Shown in pieces: positions 36,568 through 49,280 of a stretch of 64,000 nucleotides of DNA. The notes below the pieces were generated by a model. That model was not told the DNA's origin and did not search any database. It saw only the letters and a program-made list of their open reading frames with translations. This stretch comes from Isoetes taiwanensis (lineage: Eukaryota > Streptophyta > Lycopodiopsida > Isoetales > Isoetaceae). Positions within the stretch are counted from its first letter, which is position 1. Each line of letters starts with the position of its first letter. The stretch covers positions 12,038,163-12,102,162 of the forward strand of contig JAJEKV010000033.1 of assembly GCA_021234155.1 (NCBI GenBank). Reading direction: 5' to 3'. The position numbers and the translations under genes were made by a program.

Positions 36568-37970
36568 GAGCTTCTGGATCCTTAGTTTAGAAAGCTTAGT
36601 TTGGCAATTCATTCTCCTTACTGTTGTTCATTTTCATTCATTCGTTTGTAGTTCATATTCGTTGCAATTTTTATGCAACATGTACTGTATTGTTTGATGC
36701 TGGCAAATGCTGGTATTAAGAATGCATCTTTGTTTCTAAATTTCTGTAAACAACATTCAAAGCTATGCAGACCTTTCAAATAATACAGACAACCGTGCTA
36801 AAACAAAAGGAAGGAACCGTGTCAAAGTATTCATTCACAAAAAGGCTGTATTTATCTAGCAGAACTCGTGATGTATATGTCTTAGTTGACCGTAGGCAAC
36901 ACAAACCGAACAGATCGCATTATTGAGAAAGCCGAATGTTGAAACGCTTGAATAAAAATGATTGACCACTTAAAAGAAGCGCTTGAAAATCCTGGGACGG
37001 GCACAGCAAAGACAATGCACATGCATGTAATTAGGTGACTATTAGGTTAGCCCAGAGTTTTATTCATCCGACTTAGAAAAATACAGTTCTGGACAAGCAT
37101 AAGCTTTCATCTTGTCGCTTCCATGTTCAGCGACTAGCATGAATAAATGAACGCATTATATGGCATGTACAAGTGAGGATAAACTACAATTTTAACCATG
37201 TAGAAATGAGGAATAAACCACAATGTTAAGTCAAAGACTGTTTACCTATCGCAAAGTACACCTAACATGTTCATCTTGAATTCACTGTGGTTATGCATTC
37301 ACATTTTCCCACAAGTCGAAGGATGACATTGGTACTCACAATGAAATTGACTTACAAAGTTTCATTAGGTCACGCCTTCCCCAAAACGTAATTGCATATA
37401 GAGACGGTCAACGAGGTGCCCGATAGCACTCAATGGGATGATGAATGTCCCCGGGCCGAAAGTGGCATTCAATGGAGGATCCAAAGAAGGTATTATTTGA
37501 AATCAAAGGTTCACAATCGACCGAGACGCATTTGTCGTTAGAATTTATTATGGGTGTAATCATGACCTTTCTTATTTCAGTGCTTTGAGCTTATTACAAC
37601 TTGGAGAAATAGGTATATAGACGCTTCAAGAGATATGGTCGGAAGTTAGAAAATGCTTCAACATTTGAGGTCGATAACCGGTTCCCCGAGAGGTAAAATT
37701 ATTTACGTAAGTCACAAGGCGCTTTTTTTTTCTTTTGTAGAGACCTGGTCCGGTCCAAAATTTATTTGTCAAGCTTATGTTTGGGGTGGATGTTGGTATA
37801 GAATTTGGAATGGAGATCATCGTTCTATTTTTCACCTCAGACTATATCTATTTTTTGAAGGCGTAAATGGTCCTTATCAATGAAATCTATCCCGCCTTGT
37901 GGGTATAAAATCATTATAATAATATGCATATGTTTCTTTGTACTTATGGCATTACAAAGGGGCGCAAAGC
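36568..37970. other. Harbinger interior, no further gene
   Basis: AT-rich sequence between the Myb-like gene and the gypsy LTR. No domain is recognised. A short frame at 37653-37883 has a plausible acceptor near 37737 but no known motif. Confidence 0.35.
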
Positions 37971-38434
37971 AGTTACGATCTTGAAAGCACCGGCCACAAA
38001 CCGCATCAATCACACCCCACGCCTCTTCCCCTTAATCCCCGATCCCCCACGATGTGAAGAGCCTCCCCCGAGACCCTCGATGATGCAAGCAATCAGCGGG
38101 GAAATGAATCCAAGAGCTTCCTCTGTGGTAAAACGCGCCCAAGCCCCAAATCTGGCTGATCTTTTATAGGGCACCAAATGACCTTTGGGTTGGTTTAATG
38201 GAAGGCCAACAGCCGAAACCGAATCGAAATGTCTCCTCACTTGGTTTGGCCCCTCCAGGGGCCTTAATCGACACTCAAAGGGGCGTCACACTGCTCTCCG
38301 CCATAGCCATCCTCGATGGCTTTTGGATTAACCCATCCAATGGGTTTATGCCACCTCATCGACATTAACATGTTTTATTTCCATAGCTAATGTTTAATTT
38401 AGAGTGCCCCTTTTTACCCATTATGTTTATAACA
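37971..38434 (-). repeat. 3' LTR of the gypsy element
   Basis: 464 bp, colinear with 43499-43965 with many point differences and small indels. The left terminal TG has been lost (reads AG). The right end TTTATAACA is shared. Confidence 0.85.
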
Positions 38435-38449
38435 TACCTCCCCTTTTAA

Positions 38450-41400
38450 ATCCTTGGTCCCCAAGGATTGTGGGTGTAGGTGCATTTAGAAACCCTTTCC
38501 TTAGGTCACCCGCGACCACCTGCTTCTTCATCTAGTCCCTTCAAAACCTTCCTCGGATCACCTTGTGACCATGGTTTCCAGAGAGCTCATAGTTTTTGAC
38601 GCCCCTACTTGCTATCCCCGATGCAAGTCCTCAAATTATACTAGGTAATCATTCTCCTATTCACCCCCTTCTAATCCTTTCCGCGGCCTCCACCACCTGG
38701 GTCGTGAGGGGTTTGTCTGCACATACTCTTTCACTCTCCCATGTGGCTCCGGAGAGTGATTGATCTCGCCACAAGATCAAGTATTCGCAATATTTCTATT
38801 GGCGCAGCTCAATGCGAGTGTCTAGAATCGCCTCAGAGTTACCTCGTAAGGGGGCTAGGGTATTGTCGCCGGCAATCACATTGTCCGTGGACAATATTGC
38901 TTTCTTGAGTTGGCTTACATGGAATACGTGATGCACTCCTATTCCATCCGGAGCTCCAACTCATATGCTGCCTCATTGATCCTTCTTAACACTTTGAAGG
39001 GTCCAAAGATATCTGGGCCAAATTTGGGAATCTTTCCTTGACTAGTGGCTTCAAGGTCCCAACCTTGAGTGCCGAGGGGTAGACTATTCAGAAGAAGGCA
39101 TACTCACCTTCCTTGAAGGTTACCTCTCACGATGTTTGTTGGCATTCACCGCTCGATCTTTGAGCCTTCCTTAGGTTTGCTGTCTCTACACCGATACAAT
39201 ATGGCTTGCATATCTTCCAACATATGGATAGCCGCATCGGCCAAGGCTTGGTTAGTCCCAAGATATGACCTTTGGTTTCTACCCGGCATTGCCATAAAGG
39301 GCTCATTTTGGTTCCTCGATGGTATGCATTGTTGTGTTTAACTCCACAAAGGGCAAATACTCTCCCACTTGACTCGTTTTCAAACACAAAACTTCTTAAC
39401 ATATCCTCCGTGATCATGTTAATTGCTCTGGTTTGTCCATCAGTTTGAGGGTGGTTTCCACTACTCATACTAAGGCTTACTCCCCAGCCCTTTCATGAAA
39501 TCCTTCCAAAAGTGCCCCGTGGAATTTAGAGTCTCGACGCCACAATTCTTCGCGGGCGCACCAAACATAGGGTACACAACCCGTAGGTACTCTTTGGCCA
39601 CATCCTCGGCCCAAAGAGCATCACCCTGTGAATGCTAAGAACTTTGCATACACTTTGTCAAACAATCGACCATCACTAGCACTTGGGTGTGTTGTCATTG
39701 AACGGGAGCCGACTATGAAATCCATACTTATGCATTCCCACCTTTCCAAAGGTATGGGCAACGGTTGTAATAATCTCGCATTTTGCCATGATCCGCTTTT
39801 ACCGCTTGACATACCGCATTCAGCGGATACATAAGACTTTACGCCTTTGTTTCATACCGTGCCAAAAGAATTGTCTTTTAATCAATTCGTATGTCTTCCA
39901 CTCTCCCCGCGTCCTCGCTTATATGGGTATTATGGAATTCATAGAGAATCTCCTTCCTAAGATTCTCTACTAAGGAACATAAATGCGCCCCTTTATAGAA
40001 CCATAAACCATCATTTTGCGTCCCAAAGAGAACCTTCTTTTGGTTAGATCTTGATCCTTCTCATACAAATCCCTCGATTTGTTGGAAGCGATCCCATTCT
40101 AGAGATGCCATCCCATTAATGTATTTTATTCGAAAGTGCATCCGCGAATCGGGTTATCTTTCCTGTGGGTGTGTCAATTTCAAAGTGAAACTCATGTAAG
40201 AAATCTAACCACCTGAAATTGGACTTATTTCGCTTGACTTTGCGTAAATTTCAATGGTTTATGATCGCTGAACACAATAAACTTGCGTGGCTCCTTATTG
40301 GTTCCCTCGACCTTAAGTAATGCCGCCAAGTTTTTAAGGCATGAACTATAGCCAACAACTCTTGTTCATATGTGGCATAATTTTTCTCCGGGTTTAATTT
40401 ATGACTCTCATAAGCCACAACATGCCCTTGTTGCATTAGAAGTGCTCCCAGAGCTTGTCCACATGCATCCTATAAACTTCAAAGGGCAAATTTAAACGAA
40501 TTTGTAGAATTGGTTCACTTGACAAGAAACCCTTGATTCGCTCAAAGGCTATCTTTTGTTCCCTTCCCCCATACAAAGGGTTGACCTTTCTTAAGTAGGT
40601 CTCGTAAGGGGGGGCCACTTTTGAAAACTTTGGAATGAATTTCCTATAATAAGTGGCTAAACCTAGAAAACTCCTTACATCCTAACATCTATAAGTTCTC
40701 GCCATTCTCTTATGGTTTCGCATTTTGTTCGATCCGGGGGCTAAGCCCTTCCCAGACTATATAAACCGGAGATATGCTACTCGCTTTAGAATTCGCATTT
40801 GGATATTTTGGCATAAAGTTTGTGCTCCCTCGAGCATCATCAAGCACCTTTTTCCAAGTGCTCCAAATGCTCCTCCTTACTCCTTGAGTAAATTAGGATA
40901 TCATCCAGAATATTTGGATAAATTTGTCTAAATACCCTTGAAAGACAAGATTCATCAGCCGCATAAACGTGGGGTGGGGCATTTGTTAACCCAAAGGGCA
41001 TGACCACAAATTCAAAATGCCCTTGGTTGGTTCGAAGGCCGCTTTGGGTTCATCTCCTTCCCTAATGCTAACTGATGATATCCACTTCTAGGGGTCCATC
41101 TTGGAGAAATATTTTGCTCCCACTAATCGATCCATGATATCATCAATTCTAGGCATGGGGTAGCGATCTTTAATAGTGGCTTTATTCAAAGCCCCATAAT
41201 CGATGCACACGCGCATGTTTCCATCCTTTTTTCTTTACAAGGATGACAGCCCCAAATGGTGACTTGCTAGGCCTTATGAAACCTTTTTTGGAGCAATTCT
41301 TGAATTTGTCTTTTTGATTCTTTTGCTCCGGGGGCTAAGTCTATATGGCTACCACCAACGCTTAGTCCCCTGTTCTAAGTCTATCTCGCGTCGAGATTTC

Positions 41401-43498
41401 TAATGGGTACTCCTTCCGAGTTCTTCCCAGAACACATCCCTATATTCATTAAGCAAACTCTCAAGCTTGTCATCCTTGTCCATAGCATTCATTTGCTTTG
41501 AATCAATGGGGAGTCAAGAACATAAACAAGATATTTTTCATTGATATTGGAACGGAAAACAACGCTTGGCTTGCATAGCCGCTATTAACTTGGTGGAAAC
41601 TACATAAGGAGTACCCCCGAAGGGTAATTTCCTTCCTCCTTTAGAAATAACTAACAAGTGTTTTTCCAATCAATAGGAGGATTAACCATTTGAAGCCATT
41701 TGATACCCGCATCACATCAACCGGGTCGGGTTTGCTAAGTCAAAACTCATTGTTTCCTCATAATCCCCAATGGTCAAGTGCACCAGCCACCCCGGCGGCT
41801 CAATGCCGAACCCTGCTTCCCAAATTTCTCTCAATTTCAGAGGGTGCCACTTGAACCAATTCCATCTTTAGTTCTTGTGCCCAGTAGTCCCAGAAATGAA
41901 ATTGTCGGGATTCCCGAGTCAACAAGAACAATAACATTTCTATTATTTATTTTTTTCAAGTAAACGGATAACTTGCCCGCAAAGTTATCTTCTCTTACCG
42001 AAACTGGCTCCCCGAGCTATGGCAGAGAGTTGCTTGGTTCCTCCTTCAACCTCGCTTTGTTGTAGCGCATCGCTTTCTTTGTCCTTATGGGGTTTTGGGC
42101 AATCCCTTGCCATATGCCCTCTTGCACTTGTAACACAATTATAGCAAGAAAAAATGGCTTAGTGGACTTCTTCCCCAAGAGGCATCCCCTTTGCCTTTAT
42201 CATTGCTTTGAGGGTTCACTTGGGCTACTCTAGCCCTTTTATTCTGACCCTCCTTGCTTATTTTCAAGTTTTCTTTGCTTCCATTCTTGGCGGCGACGCT
42301 TTCTTGCCTCTTTCCTTCCTCCCCTCTCTCTTGGGGAGCTTGCACGTATCGCACGTAGGGGACACGGCAGCACTCAAAATCCCCGGATTTACCTCGCCTA
42401 ATGTGTGCCCTATAAGGCTACCTCTTTAAGCCCATCCTCAAAATAGCTAACTTGCATCCGGCTGCATGTCCTTGATCCTTGCAAATACACCTCTCAACGT
42501 GTTGATGTATTGCCGTAAGGTGCCTCGTTTGTCGGATGCTTTTAAGTCTGATCAGCGCATGATGTTCATCATGGTGAGGGGCATATTCTTGCTTAAAGAA
42601 TTTACAAAAATCGCCCAACTATTTATCTCTACTCCTCTCCCCATGAGAATCCCCCACCAAGAAGCAAAGAGAATCAACCGGAGGAAAGATGCAGCACCCC
42701 GCTGCATCTCCTTCTTAGTGGCTCTAAATAAGTTTCAACCGCTTAAGCCATTGAATGGCTTGTTCTCACACTTCGGTGCCACAGAATTCGTGATGATCTC
42801 TTTTTTCTAGCCCCAACCTCCTCAAGAGACAAGGTCGCTAGAACTTCTACCCCCGATTGGGATCATCCATTGTTCTAGTTCTAGCTCCTTTGAGCTTGGC
42901 TAGCTTGGTTTGCAACCATAGTTGGGTTTACATGAGAGGTGTTTGCTTGCTGAGACCCTTCCCCTGCCCATGAGCCAAGCAACTTTCCAGGCTCCCGAGC
43001 CCGGTTAGGTCCCCCATTGGCATTGGTGCCCCGGGCCCCCTTTGCCAATAATCGGCTATGGTGTCAAACAATTTCTCTTTCTGTCGCATCATTAGCTTGC
43101 TTGATTAACCTGGGGTTGCAAACTCTTGAACAATTGGTTAGTATGTGCTTGCTCAATCTTTGTTTCTGCACCTGCCCCATTAATTCACCTGATTCTTGCT
43201 TTGGCATAATCCAATTCCCCCTTGAAAGTTAAAGGGATCGGGATCTTCCAATCCTTCCCGGTGTGAATGGGGAATCATGGGTTGCCAATTCTTCTTCCCC
43301 GATCATGTCCTTGTTGATTATTCAAATCTTCCCCGACGGAATTTAGAGGTGAGCTCATCCAATTCCTCACCTCTTCTTCCGTAGGGAGCAAGCTCATCAA
43401 GAAGGTCTTCTCCTCTTCTCGAATAAGGGAAGCCCAGCCCATGAGAGGATCTGCTGCCATGTTTTCCATATCAGCCCCAAACTTCGCGCTCATACCAA
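38450..43498 (-). pseudogene. Gypsy gag-pol, decayed
   Basis: Recognised from 5' to 3' on the minus strand: a gag core (FCKFFKQEYAP at about 42600); a CCHC knuckle region (CYNC.., GHMARDCPKP at about 42140-42090); a protease active site LVDSG (about 41920); RT ([20 protein letters not shown] at about 41200; a degraded motif C region); RNase H ([20 protein letters not shown], then [19 protein letters not shown] at 40430-40310); and integrase (SSGNHPQTDGQT at 39468). Stops and frameshifts are frequent, so nothing intact is produced. Confidence 0.78.
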
Positions 43499-43965
43499 TG
43501 TTACAGATCTTGAAAGCACCGGGGCCACAAACCGCATCAATCACACCTACCGCCTCTTCCCCGAATCCCCCATCCCCCACGATGAAGAGCCTCCCCGAGA
43601 CCCAGATGATGCAAGCAATCAGCCGAGATGAATCCAAGAGCTTCCTCTGGGTAAAACCGCGCCCAAGCCCCAAATTGCCGATCTTTTATAGGGCACCAAA
43701 TGACCTTTTGGTTGGTTTAATGGAAGGCCAACAGCCAAACCGAAATCGGAATGTCTCCTGCTGGTTTGGCCCCTCCGTGGCCTGAATCGACAGTGTCAAA
43801 GGGGTCAGCCGCTGGCTGCTGCCCTCGGCGCCTTAGCCATCCTCGATGGCTTTTGGATTAACCCATCCAATGGGTTTATGCCACCTCATCGACATTAACA
43901 TGTTTTATTTCCATAGCTAATGTTTAATTTAGAGTGCCCCCTTTTTACCCATTATGTTTATAACA
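43499..43965 (-). repeat. 5' LTR of the gypsy element
   Basis: 467 bp, TGTTACAGATC.. GTTTATAACA on the plus strand. It still has both terminal dinucleotides and differs from the other LTR mostly by scattered substitutions and short indels in the middle, indicating an old insertion. Confidence 0.85.
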
Positions 43966-44890
43966 GGCAGCACAAACATGGGCTTGAGAAGTGAGATGGT
44001 CATGCAAATGCTTTGTATACTTATAGTGACACGATACACTTATAGTGCACCATAAAGATGCATGGGAAAGCCAACCAACTTAACAGTTACAAGGGTAGTG
44101 GATTGAAGTGACTGAAGGGCCTGCATCTTCTGATCAACTTCATGTTGAGAATCATGAGAGAGAATTCTCTTCAGACCTGGCTAGAGATAAACTCAACATG
44201 ACAAACTGTATGGCCTGAAATCTTCTACTTTTGTGCAATGCTATTGAGGGAAAAAGCAGATTCAGCAATAGGATTCCGAAGCAGCAAATTCAAAAATCTG
44301 ATCCTTAATTGCTATTATATACATTGACATAAACATGAAACCTCAGCAAAATACATTTTGAGCATAAACATTAAACCTCAGCAGAGATTGTACTTCACAA
44401 AGCCTAGCCCAATACTGCTCATGTTTCAATCTGCAATTACAAATGTCTCAAGTGCATGCTGTATGCCCTTGCACAAGAGCATCTTTAGTGCAATATCCAT
44501 AATGTAACATGAGCCTAGTATATCAGATCAGACTAAAATACATACTGCTGCAGTGCATAGGACTGTTATAAATTGTAAACTGTGACAATGTATACAGAGT
44601 TAACTTTACAAAATTCAACACTTGAATTATCAATAAAAGGTTTCAACATGGCAAACTCCAAAATCATGAAAGTGCATACAAAGTTCATCGACGCAGCCAC
44701 AAGTAATCGCATAGTGTCTCTCTTAATGCAGATCCGTTTTTTGGGTGCCTACCCAATGGCATATCCTTATAGGGTGCTTTGATGATTAAATTTTTCCGAC
44801 TATCAATCATCGCCAGCGTATCGGTCACCCCTATCAATCATAATGTTATGCAGCAGTCAACAAGCAAGTATCATTCTAGACAATGCATGT
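43966..44890. other. Harbinger interior beyond the gypsy insertion
   Basis: AT-rich, no gene recognised. It lies 3' of the nuclease gene. Confidence 0.35.
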
Positions 44891-46113
44891 TTATTTGGCT
44901 TGTAAATTTTTCTGTTCAATAGCTGCCATGACTTTGACCAAATGCACGCTCGGGACGGTCATGCGAAGTTGAAGAGTGCATGTAGTTAAACCCGTCAGTC
45001 CTTGAGGTAATTTCGTGCCGGATATGGCACGACCAACCATGACAATAGAGGATAGCCAGCATCTCCTATTATGTATTCTCCGGACACTTTGGTTGCCAAT
45101 TTGAATTGAAGAACCATTCAATCTATCTCCACTTTCAACCATACGAGCAAAGTTTGAGTTTCGGCAGACGATATCATTAACACTTGCCTCGATAACCCTC
45201 GCAACTACATCCAAAACCTGGTACGATCACAACAATTGCTTGTACAAGCATGGAAAAGTTATTCTCTCTGGCCATACCATTCTATCTCACTTTCATATGC
45301 GGGAAGTTCCATCAAAATATGAGTGGCATCTATAGCACCACAACAGCTTTGGAAGACCATGAATTGATTGGAAGCCTCGCTTGACATCAGCCAAATGCTT
45401 GACCAACCGGCCATTGAAGATGTTCATTTGCATGCTTGAGTAAAGAATCTACAAACTTCATAGTTATCCTAGAAGTCGTGGAGGACCCAACTCCAAATAG
45501 TTCTGCATTGAGTAATGAAACTATCTCCGATGCAAATCTCTTCAATGCAATTGCAACCTGTTTTTTCTTAACATACCACACGATTTGGAATATGTGAAAA
45601 ACAAGGGGGAGTATTTGTGACCAAATCACAAGATACTTTTTGGCATATATAGAAGAATGTATCTTTGGAAACTCAAAAAATCTTTTTAAATCTTGGTGCA
45701 TCAACTTGCATTACATAATCCTCAAAATGGTACCACCAATGTGTTGATCGTGGCCTTATGTACCATTGACCATAACTAATTCCGGTCAAGGTTCCTCTGG
45801 GCAATGTAAAATCAGAGTTAAGTATTGAAAACAATAAAATTCTGGACGCGGTTTGAGCTTGGCTTCTTTCAAGGGAGGCTTCATGAATATCTGTCTCAGC
45901 ATCTTCTAAAATGGCATTCAATCTTTCTAACTTATCCAAGGTAATTGTCAAAGCTTGCATGAGAAGCATAAGAAGAAGAACCTTTGTTGATCCATCGGAA
46001 CAAGATGAGGAGGATCTTGCTTGCAAAAATGTTTCACCTAATCCTTGTAGAGCCGCACTAATTTCAGATGAACAGAGAGGATTTCCTTCGATTTCAAAGG
46101 AGAAGATTGCCAT
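44891..46113 (-). pseudogene. PIF/Harbinger DDE nuclease (HARBI1/ALP1-like)
   Basis: The chosen start is the Met in MAIFSFEIEG (46113), inside a frame open from the transposon end. An N-terminal part with helical sequence (LDKLERLNAILEDAETDIH) is followed by HWWYHFEDYVMQVDAPRFKK, VAIALKRFAS and a DNA-binding helix region. The DDE_Tnp_4 catalytic motifs can be placed: first Asp in CCGAIDATHIL (about 45350-45330), second Asp in SVNDIVCRNSNF (about 45185), Glu/Asp block in SGEYIIGDAGYPLL (about 45075). The pieces lie in different frames (breaks near 45690, 45390 and 45110), some possibly introns but some probably frameshifts. The intact protein would cut at TAA/TTA targets in the nucleus. It is probably inactive. 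Confidence 0.75.
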
Positions 46114-46238
46114 GAAAACGTATTGACGGGGAGACGGCCTAATGGGAATAGAACGTTGGAAAACCGCAAAAGGGACCGCAAAAAATCGGACGCGGGCAAA
46201 CTCAGAAATACAGGTCGGGTAGTAATGGGAATGCACCC

Positions 46239-46285
46239 TAACCGGCCGGATTGAGGGGTTTCAAACTAGAAATCCGGCCGGCTAA
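46239..46285. repeat. CCGGCCGG inverted repeat abutting the Harbinger end
   Basis: TAACCGGCCGGATT (46239-46252) faces AATCCGGCCGGCTAA (46271-46285) across an 18-nt spacer, an 11-12 bp GC-rich stem immediately outside the transposon terminus and including its target duplication. Confidence 0.7.
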
Positions 46286-47168
46286 CAAACGTAAGTTGCC
46301 ATTTGGGGAAATTCCGTTCTTCCCAATTTTTGCATGATGGGGACCTCCAATATCGGCCTACTATGAAGACGGAGTTGCCACAGAAATGTCTAAAAGCATG
46401 CACTCGGATTTTAAAGAAGAGCATGCAAGCAAAAGAGGAGATCTGACAATAGATCGCTGTTGCAAACCTGCAAAGAAAGGGTTACAAAACTGCTTCTTTC
46501 TGTCGGACAAAAGCACAAACAGGCTACAAATGCTCTCCGGGCCGATGCAAACAAACAAACATGATGAGAATGAAAAGATCTCCGAATAGGGGAATGGAGG
46601 GACAAGCTTTTGATCAACTGTAGTGCCAGAAGAATAGAATCATTTTGCCTTGCTGAAGAGAGAAAATGGAACAATGATGAAATGCGAGTGCTCTTGAAGA
46701 CAAAGCGAACAAACCGCTCTTGAAGACAAAGCGGAGCCTACAAATGCTTGAGGCTGTAGAAGAAACAAGAAACAGGGGACGTTCTGCCGGTCGTTACAAG
46801 GAAAGCTATGGCGGCGCTGTAAGCGGCGCCACCAAGAACCGTAAACTCAAAATTACCTGTAATAAACAATTAGGAAATATTCGAGGAATTTTCCCAAACG
46901 GCGGTTTACGATATAAGTATCGCTGCAGTCAAGTGTGCTGCGAACACGTCTCTTTCCCGACCCTATGTGTATAAAGGTGGGTGAGTATGATAAAGAATCT
47001 TTTGAGAATAAATTTCCGCTGCCCTTTTAAAAAACTTCTTGGTCCTGGAAGTTTCACCTTCCAAAAATCCTCTTCAATTGTCCTTGTATTTCTCTAAGCA
47101 ATAGAAGCGTTGTTTCTTCAAAAATTGAAATAAGAAAAATTTAAATGTAAAAGTGACTAATGGGAGGT
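46286..47168. other. No gene recognised
   Basis: Short frames only; none has a recognisable motif. Confidence 0.35.
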
Positions 47169-47674
47169 ATATTGTAAATAGAATTTGCTGGTGCGTAAAC
47201 TCAAATGGAAGGAGATCGATCCGGTGGTTAATCAGCAATGGCTTAAAGTATTCGGCCCGCCAGATCTCTACAGCCATGAGGAGCCGTGCCTATGCAACTG
47301 TTGCTGTGATCAAAACCCTGACGCAAGAAGAGGCCAATTATGTGAAGCAAAGGACAGCAAAAGGCCGTTTTCAATATGGCAAAGGCGTATCCTCGCCTAT
47401 GCGATTCTCGCGATTAATCACACTCCACGGCTATGGTCGAGGTAGAGGAAGGAAATCTACCAATCAAAAATCTTAAATCTCACTTTTAGACGCGATCATA
47501 TCTCACCGACACGACTTCATCTATCCCATATCTGTGCTTTAAGTTTTTTATTACTCTACTCTATCTCCTTTTTAGGGTTATACTTCCCTATAAAAAGGTC
47601 CTTTTTGTAACACCATAAATTATAATTAATATACATATACGCCTTCAATCAAAAAAAATATTGTAAATAGAATT
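47169..47674 (+). mobile_element. Retroposon with perfect 17-bp target duplication
   Basis: The 17-mer ATATTGTAAATAGAATT occurs at 47169-47185 and 47658-47674. The 472 bp between ends in an A-run (47651-47658), the signature of LINE-driven retroposition of an RNA. The insert carries a short frame beginning MRSRAYATVAVIKTLTQEEA (from 47277) with no known domain, and a TATA-like word (ctataaaaagg, about 47588) unusually near its 3' end. It could be a SINE or a retrocopy of an unknown transcript. A perfect duplication suggests recent insertion. Confidence 0.8.
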
Positions 47675-48751
47675 GCGGGGAATCGAAGGGTCCTACTTAG
47701 CCTAATTCTACAGTAAAATTGTGTTGCGAATTCGACAAAAAGTCTCACAAAATTTTTGTTGGAATGCATATTGCATCTATTTTTCTGATTGGGTTTTAGC
47801 AGAAATCTGCATCTGAAACTGCAAAATGATCTGCTACTAGCTTATTCTTTTGATTTTTCTTCTGTTTCAGAAATCTCTGCATTCAGAAGCTCCATAAGAC
47901 TTGCTTGATTTTGCATTTGAACATCTCGATTCCAATTGAAAGCCTATTCTAGCAACTGCTGAATTGTTGATTGAGCTTGCAATCCAGTCCCAAAACAGAG
48001 GAAATAAATGCTTTGGATTGAAGCAAGGATTTTATTTTCCATCTAATGCTCAAACTAACTTGCTAGAATATTCTCTTGATGATCCAATCGCCATAAATTT
48101 CTAAAACTTTTGTGGATTAAACAGCTCTGAAAACCATCAGATGTGTTCAAATCTTGCAGCATTACATGCCCATGCTATCAAAGTGATATATTCATGTTTT
48201 ATATCTTTGTGGGAGGCACGCGCAGCTTACGATCAAAAAACAGGTCCAGTGATGTCCATCACAAGCAGGAACAAACATCTACTAGGATTTATCCAGATTC
48301 TCGTGTTTTCTTATTCCTTGGACAATGTCGAGTAAAAAAGAGCGTCAAAGAAATGAAAGGGATAGCTCATTCCTTAGAGCATCAAGTAATATTTCATGTA
48401 TCTGCAAACATATGCATATGATGGCACAATCCTGATGATCACAATCAGATGAAAGTATCACCTTGAGAAAAAGGAGGATCAATTGATCATTGAACTATTG
48501 TGTATCAGCTTAAAAAAATTTTATGTCGGTGGAGCTAACCACGACAGTTTTAGTTCTACTCATCAACACTTCCAAATATGTATGTGGCTTCAGATAGACA
48601 GGGACTGCTGAAGCTCTATCATCTCTAGTTCTAAACACACACAAGAATATTTGCTCACGATCCATTCAAATATTTTAAATTGAAAAAGTACAACACATAT
48701 CATAGAAATTTTTTACTTATATTGACTTTTAAAGAGTTTTACAAGATTCAT
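47675..48751. other. No gene recognised
   Basis: AT-rich DNA, no supported feature. Confidence 0.35.
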
Positions 48752-49068
48752 TTATGAAAATACTTGTCGAGTATTTTCATATAGTTGCACGATTCTTCAG
48801 AATCCTGCACATTCCACATTTGATTTTCCTTCGCATAAGCAGGCACACTTTCTACAGCCAGAAATCCTCCCACCCATGGTTTGAGTTGCTCCAAAAGGAA
48901 ATTGGAATCCAATCTGTCAGGACCAAAACTATTTGGACATATCATAGTGTTTGGCTGATTGGCATAACCCTTATATCTGCTGTCATCTATCAACAATGTG
49001 TCCATGTCATATCCCCACATATGCCCGTGCCGAATCCGTGTTTGTGGCTCATGATGGCCCCGAGCCAT
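48752..49068 (-). pseudogene. FCP1/NIF-like HAD phosphatase fragment
   Basis: The minus frame includes DTLLIDDSRYKGYANQPNTM followed by ICPNSFGPD and a tail containing VPAYAKENQMW. The LIDDSxYKGYANPPN block is the C-terminal acidic motif of plant haloacid-dehalogenase proteins related to RNA polymerase II CTD phosphatases. The N-terminal catalytic DxDxT part is absent here, so this is a lone terminal exon or a gene scrap; the GC-rich stretch just upstream (49040-49270) gives no continuation. Confidence 0.6.
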
Positions 49069-49280
49069 CGTTGCCGCCTCAAGCCCGAGTTGGCGGCATC
49101 ATCTTGGGCCATGGCCGATAACGGGCAGCCTGCCACATCAGCATTGGTCTTTTATGACAAAGGGAGATGGTTTCCGTGTCGACAACCCGCCATTCCACGC
49201 GCAGGACCTGCACTGACCAAGCAAGGCCACGCGGAGTGGCACATGGTAGATGCGGCGGTCTTCTCAAGAAAAAGTTGTTC

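Larger units (their letters stand above)
37971..43965 (-). mobile_element. Ty3/gypsy LTR retrotransposon, about 6.0 kb, complete in structure
   Basis: Two similar LTRs, 37971-38434 (3') and 43499-43965 (5'), flank a minus-strand interior. The right LTR is bounded by TGTTA..TAACA. Next to the 5' LTR is a primer-binding site (TTGGTATGAGCGCG, 10 of 12 to the initiator-Met type TGGTATCAGAGC), and before the 3' LTR a polypurine tract (AAAAGGGGAGG). Order of parts is gag, protease, RT, RNase H, integrase, as in gypsy. A clean 5-bp target duplication was not seen. It is inserted in the Harbinger element. Confidence 0.85.
35014..46238. mobile_element. PIF/Harbinger transposon, 11.2 kb, with nested gypsy element
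   Basis: The termini are GGGTGTGTTCCCATTA (35014) and TAATGGGAATGCACCC (ending 46238), inverse repeats with two mismatches, flanked on both sides by the 3-bp target duplication TAA (35011-35013 and 46239-46241) typical of this superfamily. It carries the two genes expected of a complete element: a Myb/SANT-like protein (+) and a DDE nuclease (-). Removing the gypsy insertion (37971-43965) leaves about 5.2 kb, a normal Harbinger size. Its left end lies about 200 bp upstream of the PPR start codon. Confidence 0.87.

Noticed and set aside
37950-43990. 5-bp target duplication of the gypsy element
   Set aside because: The bases outside the two LTRs (aaagc and ggcag) do not match, so none is claimed.
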